In this document: positions 17,262 to 26,605 of the stretch, piece after piece | How the letters are laid out: each line of letters starts with the position of its first letter | How positions within the stretch are numbered: position 1 is the first letter of the stretch | DNA from: Actinomycetes bacterium | GTDB lineage: Bacteria; Actinomycetota; Acidimicrobiia; Acidimicrobiales; RAAP-2 | Direction of reading: 5' to 3' | Assembly: GCA_021846325.1 (NCBI GenBank) | Contig: JAJZBX010000003.1 | Span: 62,001-126,000, forward strand | DNA: 64,000 nucleotides | Translations under genes and position numbers: made by a program | Notes under the pieces: generated by a model | Seen by the model: only the letters and a program-made list of their open reading frames with translations | Told to the model about the DNA's origin: nothing | Databases searched by the model: none

Positions 17262-18575
17262 TCAGGGCGCGTCAAAGCGCGGGCGCAGGGGGACGCCGCT
17301 CGCCCCGTCGTTGGGTCGCACCGCCAGGACCTGATGAATCTCGAGGTGGTGACGTTCGAAGGCGACGGCCGACGCCGCCATATAGAGTCGCCAGACCCGC
17401 GCGCGCGCCTCACCGACCTCGGCGACCGCCTCGCCCCAGTGGCGCTCGAGGTTCGCGACCCACGCGCGCAGGGTCAAGGCGTAGTGCTCGCGCAGGCTCT
17501 CGAGGTGGCGCACCTCGAGGCCGTGGGACTGAAAGCGCGTGACGAGGTCACCGACCTCGTGCAACTCGCCGTCGGGAAAGACGTAGCGGTCGATGAAGGC
17601 GCTGCCCGTCTTGGTGGCGCGCCGCGCGCCGATGGCGAGGCCGAGGTGACGGCGCAGGTCGTCGAGGCGGGTCGGCTGGGGGTCGGGGTCGTGGGTGGCC
17701 GGCCGTCCAATCGCGTGATTGAGCAAGCGGCCCCCCGGGGTGAGCAGGTGGGTCAGGGTGTCGACGTAGGCCGGCAGCCCTCGACGTCCCACGTGCTCGA
17801 CCATGCCGATCGAGCTGATGGCGTCGTAGGGACCGTCGGTGACGTCTCGGTAGTCCTGGACCCGGAACTCGACCAGGTCGCCCACGCCGTCGCGTCGCGC
17901 GCGCGCCGTGGCGTACGCGCGTTGGGGCTCGCTCAGGGTGACGCCAACGACCCGGGCGCCGTAGGCGCGCGCGGCGTGGATGGCCATCGTGCCCCAGCCA
18001 CAGCCGACGTCGAGCAGGCGTGCGCCTTCGCGCAACGCCAACTTACGCGCGACGAGGTCGACCTTGTTGACCTGGGCCTCGTCGAGGTCTTGGTCGGCGT
18101 CGGTGAAGACGGCACAGGAGTACGTCATCGACGCGCCGAGCACGAACTCGTAGAAGCGGTTGGAGACGTCGTAGTGATGGGTCACCGACTGCGCGTCGCG
18201 TCGCCGCGAGTGCATCGCGCCGCGCGGACGGGCCTCGATGGACGGCGGCGCAATCGGGCGCAGCACCGACGGACCCAGCGCGCTGACCAGCTCGGCCAGT
18301 GCGGGCGCGTGGCGCGCGAGGTTGAACGACGGCATCTCCAGGGCGACCAGCGCGTCGAGGTCACCCTCCACGTCGATGTCGCCGGCGACGTAGGCGCGTG
18401 CGAGGCCCAGCTCGCCCGGCCGGGTCAGGACTCGAGTGAGCGCGTCGCGGTTGCGTAGGGTGATCGTGACGTCGGCCCCGGGCTCGGTCGGCTCGGCGAC
18501 GCTGCCGTCGTAGGCGACGATGCGCACCGGTAGGCGTCCGTCGAAGACCGACGTGACGAACGTGGCGACGTCCAT
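17262..18575 (-). CDS. Cyclopropane-fatty-acyl-phospholipid synthase-family methyltransferase
   Basis: A 437-residue SAM-dependent enzyme that modifies unsaturated acyl chains in membrane phospholipids. The N-terminal ~120 residues form the lipid-facing domain of CFA synthases; the SAM motif is LLDVGCGWGTMAIHAA (about 208-223), and downstream are SSIGMVEHVG and FIDRYVFPDGEL, all typical. Products could be cyclopropane or 10-methyl branched chains; sequence does not decide. ATG 18575 has GGGAGG five bases upstream. The gene is divergent from an AidB-like acyl-CoA dehydrogenase across 60 bases and converges with the E1 beta gene. Confidence 0.93.
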   Translation of the reverse strand: MDVATFVTSVFDGRLPVRIVAYDGSVAEPTEPGADVTITLRNRDALTRVLTRPGELGLARAYVAGDIDVEGDLDALVALEMPSFNLARHAPALAELVSALGPSVLRPIAPPSIEARPRGAMHSRRRDAQSVTHHYDVSNRFYEFVLGASMTYSCAVFTDADQDLDEAQVNKVDLVARKLALREGARLLDVGCGWGTMAIHAARAYGARVVGVTLSEPQRAYATARARRDGVGDLVEFRVQDYRDVTDGPYDAISSIGMVEHVGRRGLPAYVDTLTHLLTPGGRLLNHAIGRPATHDPDPQPTRLDDLRRHLGLAIGARRATKTGSAFIDRYVFPDGELHEVGDLVTRFQSHGLEVRHLESLREHYALTLRAWVANLERHWGEAVAEVGEARARVWRLYMAASAVAFERHHLEIHQVLAVRPNDGASGVPLRPRFDAP

Positions 18576-18635
18576 GGTTCCTCCCTTTGACGTGACTGAT
18601 TGGCACGGTAGCGGGCGCGCGACGATACTGCAACC

Positions 18636-20288
18636 ATGACCTACGACGACGCGCGCGCCGACCTGCTCGCCTGGCGCGACGACTACCCCGAGGACCCCTT
18701 CAGCGCGGACCGACTCCTCGGTGACCTACTCGAGCACTACCTGGACGGCCCGCGCCTGGAGGCGTTGAGGACCCGGGCGTCGAGCTTCGCGCGCGCGGTG
18801 ACCGGGGTCGTCGCGCCGGCGGCCGCGCGCTACGAGCAGCGCCTGCACCTGCCCGAGTTCGCGCCCTACGACGGCCTGGGTCGGCGGGTCGACCGGGTCG
18901 ACTTCGATCCCGCCTACCACGCGGCCGGTGTGGCGGTGTGGGCGAGCGGGGTCGTCTCCCTGTCGGGTGAGGCGGGGCGGGCCTTCGAGCAGGCGACCCT
19001 TTTGTACCTGCTCTCGCTCGAGGGCGAGGCCGGCCACGCCTGTCCGGCGACCTGCACGATTGGCCTGGCGCGCGCGCTGCGGCGCCGCGGCGACGACGCG
19101 GTAACGACGCGCTTCTTGCCCGCGCTGCTCGACACCGATTACTACCGGGCCGAGCGCGGCGCGCAGTTTCTCACCGAGGTCCAAGGCGGCAGCGACGTCG
19201 GGGCGAACGCCTGCGAGGCGACGCCGAGTGGTGACGGCACGACGTACCTGATCTCGGGCGAGAAGTGGTTCTGCTCAGTCGCCGACGCCGATCAGTTCTT
19301 TGTCACCGCGCGCCTGCCCGACGGCGCCGCGGGGACCGCGGGACTCGCCAGCTTCGTCGTGCCGCGCGAGATCGACGGACGTCCCAACGGCTTCGCGTTG
19401 CGCCGGCTGAAGGACAAGCTCGGCACGCGGGGCCTCGCCTCGGGCGAGATCGACTTCGCCGGCGCCAGGGCGTGGCCGGTCGGACCGGTAACCGAGGGGT
19501 TCCGCACCGCGGTTTCGGTCGTCTTGAACACCAGCCGGTGGATGACGGCCGTCGGGGCGACGGGCATCATGCGCCGGGCCGTGCTCGAGGCGCGCGCCTT
19601 CGCGCGCCACCGCGTCGCCTTCGGTCAGCGTATCGAGGGCTTCGCCTCGATACGGCGAACGCTCGCCGACATGAGCGTGCTCGCCGACGGCGCCCTCGCA
19701 CTGGTGATGGCGCTGACCGACCTCGAAGACCGCATCGACGCGCAGCGCGCGAGCGAGGACGACGTGCACTACCACCGACTCCTGGTCAATCTCGTCAAGT
19801 ACCTGACGTCTCGTCAGGCGACGAGCGTCGCGCGTGACGCGATCGAGGTGCTCGGCGGCAACGGCACCATCGAAGAGTTCAGCGTGCTGCCGCGCCTGTA
19901 CCGCGACGCCATCGTCTACGAGTCCTGGGAGGGAACCCACAACGTGCTCGCGGCCCAGGTGCTCAACGACCTGGGCCGCCTGCCGCTGGTGGCGGTGGCG
20001 TCGGCGCGTCTGCGCGCGAGCATCGGGGCCGACCTCGACGCGATCCTGGTGCCGCGACTCGAGGCCGCGACCCGAGGACTCGATCGCTGCCGCGGCGACG
20101 CCGAGTTCGCCGCGTGGCACCTACGTGACCTGCTCGACGAGCTTGGTCTGATCGCTGAGTCGGCGCTGCTCGGCGCGGCCGGTCACGCGGCGTCGGCCCG
20201 ACACCTCGCCGTGGTGAGTGCCCCGGGCTACGACGCCTGCGCCGACGACGACCTCGCCACCCGGGTGACGGCGGTGCTCGGCGACTGA
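18636..20288 (+). CDS. Acyl-CoA dehydrogenase, AidB-like
   Basis: A 550-residue flavoprotein of the large acyl-CoA dehydrogenase group that includes AidB, longer than the usual ~380. Visible blocks are the N-terminal helical extension, EGEAGHACPATCTIGLARAL, the flavin-contact segment FLTEVQGGSDVGANACEA, WFCSVADADQFFVTA, the RRLKDKLGTRGLASGEI segment, and YESWEGTHNVLAAQVLNDL carrying the catalytic-glutamate region. AidB proteins bind DNA and are linked to alkylation stress; enzymatic members act on branched acyl-CoAs. It is divergent from the CFA synthase and read in the same direction as the alcohol dehydrogenase. Confidence 0.9.
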   Translation: MTYDDARADLLAWRDDYPEDPFSADRLLGDLLEHYLDGPRLEALRTRASSFARAVTGVVAPAAARYEQRLHLPEFAPYDGLGRRVDRVDFDPAYHAAGVAVWASGVVSLSGEAGRAFEQATLLYLLSLEGEAGHACPATCTIGLARALRRRGDDAVTTRFLPALLDTDYYRAERGAQFLTEVQGGSDVGANACEATPSGDGTTYLISGEKWFCSVADADQFFVTARLPDGAAGTAGLASFVVPREIDGRPNGFALRRLKDKLGTRGLASGEIDFAGARAWPVGPVTEGFRTAVSVVLNTSRWMTAVGATGIMRRAVLEARAFARHRVAFGQRIEGFASIRRTLADMSVLADGALALVMALTDLEDRIDAQRASEDDVHYHRLLVNLVKYLTSRQATSVARDAIEVLGGNGTIEEFSVLPRLYRDAIVYESWEGTHNVLAAQVLNDLGRLPLVAVASARLRASIGADLDAILVPRLEAATRGLDRCRGDAEFAAWHLRDLLDELGLIAESALLGAAGHAASARHLAVVSAPGYDACADDDLATRVTAVLGD

Positions 20289-20357
20289 CCTTTGGCCCTA
20301 GTGGTCTCGCCAAGGTGCTGCTAGGCCGGATACTGCCGTTGACGCGAAAGGAGCATC

Positions 20358-21404
20358 ATGAAAGCCGTCCAGTACCGAACGTTCGGCGCCGCCCCCGAGG
20401 TCGTCGAGATCGATCGACCCAGCCCGGGTCCGGGCGAAGTGTTGCTGCAGATGAGGGCCGCGGGACTGTGCCACTCGGACTCGTTCATCATGAACGTGCC
20501 CGCCGACCAGTACAGCTTCGGCACGCTGCCGCTCACCCTCGGCCACGAGGGGGCGGGGGTCGTCGCCGAGCTCGGCGCCGGCGTCAGCGGCGTGTCGGTC
20601 GGCCAGGCCGTCGCCGTCTACGGGCCGTGGGGCTGTGGCACGTGCCGGGCCTGCGCCGCGGGACACGAGAACTACTGCGAGCGCGCGGCCGAGCTCGGCA
20701 TCATGCCCCCGGGTCTCGGCGCCCCCGGCGCGATGGCCGAGTACATGGTCGTCGACAGTGCTCGCCACCTCGTGGACATCGGCGACCTCGACCCGGCGAT
20801 AGCGGCCCCACTCACCGACGCGGGACTGACCCCGTACCACGCCATCAAGGGCAGCCTCGCGAAGCTGGGTGCCGGTTCGACGGCCGTCGTCGTCGGCGTG
20901 GGCGGTCTCGGTCACCTGGCCATCCAGATGATCAAGGCGCTCAGCGCGGCGCGGGTGATCGCCTTTGACGTCGAGCAGTCCAAGCTCGACCTCGCGATGG
21001 CCTCGGGGGCAGACCACGTCATGACCTCGGCCGATCCCCACGCGCTGGCCATGGTGCGCGAGCTCACCGACGGGCGCCTCGCCCAGGCGGTCTTTGACTT
21101 CGCCGGCTTTCAGTCGAGCGTCGACCTCGCCCGCCAGCTGGTCGGGGTCGGCGGTGACCTGCGCATCGTCGGGATCGGGATGGGCGGCGCGAGCGTCCCG
21201 GTGGGCTTCTTCGTTACCCCGTACGAGGTGAACGTCGGCGTGACCTACTGGGGCTACCGCCACGAGTTGATCGAGGTCCTCGACCTCGCCCACAGCGGTC
21301 TGCTCAGCGTGCACGTCGAACGCTTCGGCGTCGACGAGGCGCCCGAGGCGTACCGTCGCCTCCACGACGGCACCCTCAGCGGCCGCGCGGTCGTCGTCTT
21401 CTAG
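20358..21404 (+). CDS. Zinc-dependent alcohol dehydrogenase
   Basis: A 348-residue medium-chain dehydrogenase. The catalytic zinc site comprises the Cys of GLCHSD, the GHEGAGVV histidine-glutamate, and later residues; the structural zinc site CGTCRACAAGHENYC is intact. The nucleotide motif is VVGVGGLGHLAIQ followed by an acidic residue at the end of the next strand (FDVEQSK), favouring NAD. The start at ATG 20358 follows AAAGGAG. Members of this branch oxidise secondary alcohols or aryl alcohols. Its stop shares the tetranucleotide CTAG with the convergent FUSC gene. Confidence 0.92.
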   Translation: MKAVQYRTFGAAPEVVEIDRPSPGPGEVLLQMRAAGLCHSDSFIMNVPADQYSFGTLPLTLGHEGAGVVAELGAGVSGVSVGQAVAVYGPWGCGTCRACAAGHENYCERAAELGIMPPGLGAPGAMAEYMVVDSARHLVDIGDLDPAIAAPLTDAGLTPYHAIKGSLAKLGAGSTAVVVGVGGLGHLAIQMIKALSAARVIAFDVEQSKLDLAMASGADHVMTSADPHALAMVRELTDGRLAQAVFDFAGFQSSVDLARQLVGVGGDLRIVGIGMGGASVPVGFFVTPYEVNVGVTYWGYRHELIEVLDLAHSGLLSVHVERFGVDEAPEAYRRLHDGTLSGRAVVVF

Positions 21405-23545
21405 TCGGTTGGCGTCATCGTCTCGAGGCCGGCGAGGTGCGCGCCGGTGTTGATCGCGTTTACCAGCTCGTCGAGGTGGCTCGCGATGGTGGGGGCGACC
21501 TCGTCGGCGTCGAGGTGTCGCTTGGCCGCCCGGTAGCGTTCGCGCAGCGCGACCGGCGGACCCGGCTCGCGGTCCTCGAAGTGCGCGCTGATGCGACCGA
21601 GGGCCCGCGCGAAGTCCCAACCCAAGTCGCTGAGCGCTTGGTTGGGGGCCGAACGGGCGCCGCGCTCGGCCTCGGTGCGCAGCGCGTGGGTCGCGCGCAG
21701 GATGCGCAGCCCCACGGTGAGCAGGCTTCGGCCCTCGGCCGGGTTCACCCGGGTGGCCCCCGGCTCCTCAACGGATCGCCCGACGGCGGCCTCGGTGCGC
21801 GCCCACGCGACGCGCGCGTGGCGTGAGAGCTCGACGAGGTGGTCGCCGTCCACGGGCTGGGACGAGACCAGGCGCATCGTCGCGGCGAGGTAGTCACCCA
21901 GGGCGCTGAAGAGGTCGCGCTCGGCGTCGACCACACCGGCGCGTGGCGGGGTCGGCCACGCGAGATAGACGGCGAAGGCGATGACGCCCCCGATGACCAC
22001 GTCGAGCAGCCGATCGGCGGCCGTGGTGACCGGTTCGCTCGAGGTCGAGAGAATGACCAGCACTAGCGCCGTGATGAAACCCACGCCGAGCACGAAGCTC
22101 GCCGACCACGTCGTAAAGGCCGCCCACGCGCTCAGGCCGATCAGCACGGTCGTCGCGGCGGCGTTGGGGTGAAGAAGGCTCACCACCAGCGCCGCGAGCG
22201 TCGCGCCGAGTGCGGTGCCCACGACGCGGCCGACCCCGCGACGCAGCAGCGTGCTGTAGTCGGGCTTCAGGATCACCGCGACTGAGAAGGCGACCCAGTA
22301 GCCGCGCGGCAGCGAGAGCCAGGTCGCGATTAGGACGGCTGCCGGCACGGCGACGGCGAGGCGCACCGCGTGGCGCAGCGCCGGTGACCAGGATCGAAGG
22401 GCGTCGCGCAGCAGGGTGAGCTCCCCGCGCCAGTCGGTGGCGTCGGCCCGTTGCCAGGTTGGACGCCCGACGCGCCACGCGGTGCGCGCGTTGTCACGCG
22501 CGAGGTCGACGGTGAGGTGGCGCATCGAACGCAGCTGGCCGCCGATGGCACCGAGGTGCGTGACGTACTGGCCAACGAGGACGGGATCGACCGGCTCGAC
22601 GTGGTCCTCGAGGCGAGCCAGCGCCGCCTCGAGGGTTGAGGTCGCGGCCGACCACGACGGCGCGACTCGGGTTCGCACGGCACCCGCCAACTCGACGAGC
22701 ACGTCGGCGACGGCCTCGCGCGCTCGGCGCAGGTCCTCAACGCCAGCCGGTGGACGCTGGAGAAGTCGCTGGCGCAGCCCGGCGATCGTGGTCAGTTCGA
22801 GGCGCACCCGACGCAGCTGGTCGAGCACGCCGCGCAGGTCGCCGACGTCGGTTCGCCCGAAGAGCGACGGTGCAGCGAGGATGCGCTCGGCGTCGTCGAG
22901 CACGACGAGGGTGGCGATCGCGTTGGAGCTGGCCGGCGCGCGGGCGAGGCCCGCGACGGCGTCGCACGCGTCGGCGAGACGGGCGCGCTGCTCACGCAGG
23001 GTCGGTGGCGCGCGCAGGACGAGCAGGGCCGCCACCTCGACGACTGCGCCGACGATGACGTAGGCGGCGAGGTGACCGGCCGACGAGGCGGACCCCGAGA
23101 ATCGGCCAAAGACCACGTAGGCGATGATCGCCTGGGATCCGATGGCCCCGGCCGTTAGTCCGAGCACGACGACGAGACCAGCGCCGAAGCACCACGCGAC
23201 GAGCAGACTCACGTGGAGCCACGGCGTCGAGACGCTCACCACCCCGGCGAAGACGGCCACGCCCATGGCCAGCGCGTCGAGCAGCGCCCAGGCGACCGAG
23301 AGCCTGGGCGCGGCGATCAAGGAGACGATGGCGATCAGCTCGGCGCCGATCGCCATGGCGATCGCGCTCGTCGGGTTCGACAGGGCTTGGCCAACGGCGT
23401 AGAGCGCGACGACGGGCGCCGCGGTCACCGCCCCGACGACGGGGGCGAGGAGGCCGCGATCGACGGCCAGCGTCTCGCGCAGGGCCCGACGGGTGCCGGC
23501 GACCGATCCGCCGGGTCGCTCGTGGCGAGTCGCGGCGCCCTTCAT
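21401..23545 (-). CDS. FUSC-family (aromatic acid exporter-like) inner-membrane protein
   Basis: A 714-residue protein with two blocks of about six transmembrane segments (about 45-180 and 390-525) separated by a long cytoplasmic region, and a charged C-terminal domain. This is the layout of the FUSC/AaeB/YccS families, which are associated with efflux of aromatic carboxylic acids. The second block holds the FUSC core (PRGYWVAFSVAVILKPDYSTLLRRGVGRVVGTALGA, quoted in parts: VILKPDY, GRVVGTALGA). Start at ATG 23545; the stop overlaps the convergent alcohol dehydrogenase stop. Substrate unknown. Confidence 0.85.
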   Translation of the reverse strand: MKGAATRHERPGGSVAGTRRALRETLAVDRGLLAPVVGAVTAAPVVALYAVGQALSNPTSAIAMAIGAELIAIVSLIAAPRLSVAWALLDALAMGVAVFAGVVSVSTPWLHVSLLVAWCFGAGLVVVLGLTAGAIGSQAIIAYVVFGRFSGSASSAGHLAAYVIVGAVVEVAALLVLRAPPTLREQRARLADACDAVAGLARAPASSNAIATLVVLDDAERILAAPSLFGRTDVGDLRGVLDQLRRVRLELTTIAGLRQRLLQRPPAGVEDLRRAREAVADVLVELAGAVRTRVAPSWSAATSTLEAALARLEDHVEPVDPVLVGQYVTHLGAIGGQLRSMRHLTVDLARDNARTAWRVGRPTWQRADATDWRGELTLLRDALRSWSPALRHAVRLAVAVPAAVLIATWLSLPRGYWVAFSVAVILKPDYSTLLRRGVGRVVGTALGATLAALVVSLLHPNAAATTVLIGLSAWAAFTTWSASFVLGVGFITALVLVILSTSSEPVTTAADRLLDVVIGGVIAFAVYLAWPTPPRAGVVDAERDLFSALGDYLAATMRLVSSQPVDGDHLVELSRHARVAWARTEAAVGRSVEEPGATRVNPAEGRSLLTVGLRILRATHALRTEAERGARSAPNQALSDLGWDFARALGRISAHFEDREPGPPVALRERYRAAKRHLDADEVAPTIASHLDELVNAINTGAHLAGLETMTPTD

Positions 23546-23579
23546 GGCGCTACCCTAGCCAGCGCGCGTCGCCGGCGGT

Positions 23580-24425
23580 CTACTGGTGCTCGATGAGGAC
23601 CCGGCCGACGCCGACGCTGGCGGAAAGCTCGAGGTGCGCCGGTCCCGCGACGCCCCTGACGGGGTCGGGGTAGCGCACGGTGCCCACGCCGCTGGCCGCG
23701 TTCACGCTCACCACGACGTTGCGTGCGACCTCAACGACGAGCGAGCCGACCGCCACCGACGCGTTGAGGTGCAACGGCCGGGTCCCGAGGGCGACGTCGG
23801 TGAGGTCGATAGTGAGCGACCCGACGCCGAGCCGGTAGACCGACTTGACCTGCGCGCGAGTGAGCGGCTGGACGAACCGATCACCGATGCTGCCGGCGAA
23901 GGGCACGCCGGCGAACGCGACGACGATCGCGACGACCGCCACGGCCAGCACGAGCGCGCTTAGAAGCACGAGCACCGCCCGGCGAGCCAGGCGCCACACG
24001 GCGCGGCGCTGGCTCAACAACCAGATCGAGCCGATGATCACGAGGGCGACGAACCACCCCACGCCGAGGCCGTTCCAGTGCGGCCCGGCGCCCCGATTGA
24101 GAACGACGAGGACGCCGATGACGATCGCCGCGCTCGCCACGAGTGAGCGCAGCAGTTGCGAGCGTGCGAGCGGACCCCCGTCGTCGCCGGCTCGCGGGAT
24201 GATCGCGAGCATCGCGAGGTAGATCAGTGCGCCCAGTCCCCACAGCGCGGTCGCCACCACGAAGGCCACGCGAACCAGGTTTGGATCGACGTCGAAGCGT
24301 TCGGCGATGCCGCCGGCCACGCCACCGAGCACGCGGTGCTGGTTGCTGCGGTGCAGCCCGCGTGCGTCGGGTTTGGGCTCGGTGGGTGCTGGTCCCTCGG
24401 GTCTGGTACTCGTGTCGTTGTCCAC
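23580..24425 (-). CDS. PspC-domain membrane protein with C-terminal toastrack-like domain
   Basis: A 281-residue protein. Residues about 25-80 form a PspC domain (LGGVAGGIAERFDVDPNLVR), followed by four hydrophobic segments and a C-terminal extracytoplasmic region of beta-strand character with the repeats of small residues seen in LiaF/toastrack-type domains (LGVGSLTIDL, ASVGVGRVLIE). It is divergent from a sensor kinase that also carries a PspC domain, the arrangement known for actinobacterial envelope-stress systems. It probably tunes the kinase or senses membrane stress. Start ATG 24425. Confidence 0.87.
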   Translation of the reverse strand: MDNDTSTRPEGPAPTEPKPDARGLHRSNQHRVLGGVAGGIAERFDVDPNLVRVAFVVATALWGLGALIYLAMLAIIPRAGDDGGPLARSQLLRSLVASAAIVIGVLVVLNRGAGPHWNGLGVGWFVALVIIGSIWLLSQRRAVWRLARRAVLVLLSALVLAVAVVAIVVAFAGVPFAGSIGDRFVQPLTRAQVKSVYRLGVGSLTIDLTDVALGTRPLHLNASVAVGSLVVEVARNVVVSVNAASGVGTVRYPDPVRGVAGPAHLELSASVGVGRVLIEHQ

Positions 24426-24517
24426 GTGCGAACGGTATCGGGCCGCTTGACCACCAGCCAGTGGGGACTGCCCGGTACAGAACGTTCGCGCGTTGGGTCG
24501 TCTCGGGGTTATCCCCG

Positions 24518-25831
24518 ATGGCGTCGGCCAGTGTCGCGTGCCAGAATTGGGCTATCGCGACGACCTCAGAACCCGCCGTCGGCGCTTCGCCGACTGAGTC
24601 GGTGGACCGGCCGGTCCTCGGGGCGAGTCAACGTCCCTTTCGGCGCAGCGTCGAGACCGCGATCGTCGGCGGCGTCGTCGGCGGGCTCAGTGTACGCCTC
24701 GGGATTCGCCCCCGTTGGCTGCGCGCCGTGGCCCTGGTGTCGATCCTGCTCGGGGGGACTGGACTGATCGTCTACGTGGCGGCGTGGGTCTTCGTGCCGC
24801 GTCGCGGCGAATCGATCTCGATCGCCCAGCGCGTCGTGAACGACCGTCGCGAGAGCCAGATCGTGCTCGCGAGCTCAACGATTTTGGCGGCCGTGCTGGT
24901 CACGCTGCTCGTCGTTGGGCACCAGGGCGTCAGTTCGGCCGGTTGGCCCGTCTTGGTGACGGCGGTGGGTCTACTCGTCGTGTGGCGCGGGTCCTCGCCG
25001 GCGGAGCGTATAGACCTGCAGGCTCACCTCGCGCGACTCCCCTTCAGCGACACGGGCTCGCGCCCGTGGCGCTCGGTGTTGAGCCGGCTCGTCGGCGGTG
25101 TCGCGCTGCTCGGCGTTGGGGTGGCCGCGCTCTCGCCCCGGGGTCTCCAGTCGACCAACGGTGCCCTGCTCGGCGTCGGGGCGATGGTCGGGGGCTTCCT
25201 GCTCATCTTCGCGCCGTGGTGGGTGCGCACGCTACGTGAACTCACCAACGAGCGGCGTGAACGCCTTCGGGCCCAGACCCGAGCCGACTTCGCGGCGCGC
25301 GTGCACGACTCGGTACTGCAGACCCTGGCGCTGATCCAGAAGTCAGCCGAGGATCCCGCGGCGGTGATCCGGCTCGCCCGCCAGCAGGAGCGCGACTTGC
25401 GTACGTGGCTCTTCGACGAGCCCCGCGTGGCGGGCGCGACCACGTTCTCATCGCTCGTCGACCAGCTCGCGCGTGACGTCGAGGAGCACTACGACATCAC
25501 CGTTGACGTGGTGGTGGTCGGCGACATCGCGGCCGACGACGACGTCGACGCGCTCGTCGCCGCCGGCCGCGAGGCCGCCGTCAACGCGGCGAAGTGGTCG
25601 GGGGCGGCGTCGGTTTCGGTCTACGGCGAAGTCGAGACCGACCGCGTGTCGCTCTTCGTGCGCGACGCGGGCCGCGGCTTCGTGCTCGACGCGGTCGCGG
25701 CCGATCGACGGGGCATCGCCCACTCGATCGAGGAGCGCATCCGCAGTCACGGCGGCACGGCGGTGATTCGCAGCGCCCCGGGTTCGGGCACCGACGTCGA
25801 GCTCGTGCTGGGGCGACGAACGACCCCGTGA
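24518..25831 (+). CDS. PspC-domain sensor histidine kinase (HisKA_3 type)
   Basis: A ~437-residue kinase. An N-terminal PspC domain (SVETAIVGGVVGGLSVRLGI, then transmembrane segment) is followed by about four further membrane segments, a HisKA_3 dimerisation helix with phospho-acceptor His in AARVHDSVLQTLALIQ, and a HATPase domain with N-box AGREAAVNAAKWS and the DAGRGF and GSGTDVEL loops. The start is uncertain: ATG 24518 is used here, GTG 24602 is possible, and neither has a strong ribosome-binding site. Its stop overlaps the response-regulator start by one base. Confidence 0.88.
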   Translation: MASASVACQNWAIATTSEPAVGASPTESVDRPVLGASQRPFRRSVETAIVGGVVGGLSVRLGIRPRWLRAVALVSILLGGTGLIVYVAAWVFVPRRGESISIAQRVVNDRRESQIVLASSTILAAVLVTLLVVGHQGVSSAGWPVLVTAVGLLVVWRGSSPAERIDLQAHLARLPFSDTGSRPWRSVLSRLVGGVALLGVGVAALSPRGLQSTNGALLGVGAMVGGFLLIFAPWWVRTLRELTNERRERLRAQTRADFAARVHDSVLQTLALIQKSAEDPAAVIRLARQQERDLRTWLFDEPRVAGATTFSSLVDQLARDVEEHYDITVDVVVVGDIAADDDVDALVAAGREAAVNAAKWSGAASVSVYGEVETDRVSLFVRDAGRGFVLDAVAADRRGIAHSIEERIRSHGGTAVIRSAPGSGTDVELVLGRRTTP

Positions 25832-26475
25832 TGAGTGAGCGTCCGCGCGTCTTCATCGTCGACGACCACGAGTTGATTCGCTCGGGGATCCGCGCCGAGC
25901 TCGGCGACGCGGTGGAGATCGTGGGCGAAGCCGACGAGGTCGACGCGGCCATCGCGATGATCCTCGAGCGCGCGCCCGACGTCGTCCTGCTCGACGTCCA
26001 CATGCCGCTGGGGGGAGGCCAGGTGGTGATCGAGGCCGTGGCGAAACGTGACCCGACGATCCGCTTCCTCGCCCTGTCGGTCTCGGACGCCGCCGAGGAC
26101 GTCATCGCGATCGTGCGCGCGGGCGCGCGGGGCTACGTCACCAAGACGATCTCGGGGGCGGCCCTGGTCGACGCGGTGCGGCGGGTGGCCTCGGGCGACG
26201 CCGTCTTCTCACCGCGACTGGCCGGCTTCGTGCTCGACGCCTTTCGCCCGGCGCTCGACGTCGAGGCGCCCGACGACGTTGACCAGCTGTCGACCCGCGA
26301 GCTCCAGGTGCTGCGTCTGATCGCGCGTGGCTTCTCCTATCGCGAGGTCGCCGACGAACTGGGCATCGCGGTCAAGACGGTCGAGAGCCACGTGTCCGCG
26401 GTGCTGCGCAAGCTGCAACTCGCCAATCGCCATCAACTCTCGCACTGGGCGCACAGCCGGCGGCTGCTCGGCTAG
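25831..26475 (+). CDS. NarL/FixJ-family response regulator
   Basis: A 214-residue two-domain regulator. Receiver domain about residues 5-122: acidic pair in FIVDDHE, phospho-acceptor Asp in VVLLDVHMPLGGG, switch Thr/Ser in ALSVSD and conserved Lys in GYVTKTISG. The LuxR-type HTH occupies about 148-205 (LSTRELQVLRLIARGFSYREVA... VKTVESHVSAVLRKL). It is coupled to the PspC kinase gene by a one-base overlap and is its obvious partner. Likely targets are the divergent PspC gene and its own operon. Confidence 0.94.
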   Translation: MSERPRVFIVDDHELIRSGIRAELGDAVEIVGEADEVDAAIAMILERAPDVVLLDVHMPLGGGQVVIEAVAKRDPTIRFLALSVSDAAEDVIAIVRAGARGYVTKTISGAALVDAVRRVASGDAVFSPRLAGFVLDAFRPALDVEAPDDVDQLSTRELQVLRLIARGFSYREVADELGIAVKTVESHVSAVLRKLQLANRHQLSHWAHSRRLLG

Positions 26476-26605
26476 GGCGATTCGCTCAACGCGACCGGGC
26501 GACCCGGGTTCGCCGGCGCGCCGGGCCAGACGCGGTTAAAAAAACTCACCCCCGCTCAGGGACCACGAGCCACCGGGCGGCCCGGGCTTGTGGAAGGATG
26601 ACCCG
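26476..26605. other. Intergenic region after the response regulator
   Basis: 130 bases with no reading frame I would defend. It contains TTAAAAAAACTC (about 26537-26548) followed by GC-rich symmetric runs (GGGCGGCCCGGGC). The A-run is on the plus strand, so it does not make a standard plus-strand terminator. It presumably holds the promoter for the next gene, whose ribosome-binding site GGAAGGA ends about seven bases before ATG 26606. Confidence 0.4.

Noticed and set aside
20298-21620. Long minus-strand open frame opposite the alcohol dehydrogenase
   Set aside because: High G+C makes long antisense frames common; the translation is Arg/His/Asp-rich without domains, while the plus-strand gene has intact motifs.
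24447-24475. TTGACC with TACAGA as a promoter for the PspC kinase
   Set aside because: The spacing is about 23 bases, too long for a standard promoter.
26537-26548. A-run that might mark a terminator after the response regulator
   Set aside because: The run is A, not T, on the coding strand, and no stable stem directly precedes it; there is no minus-strand gene for it to end.
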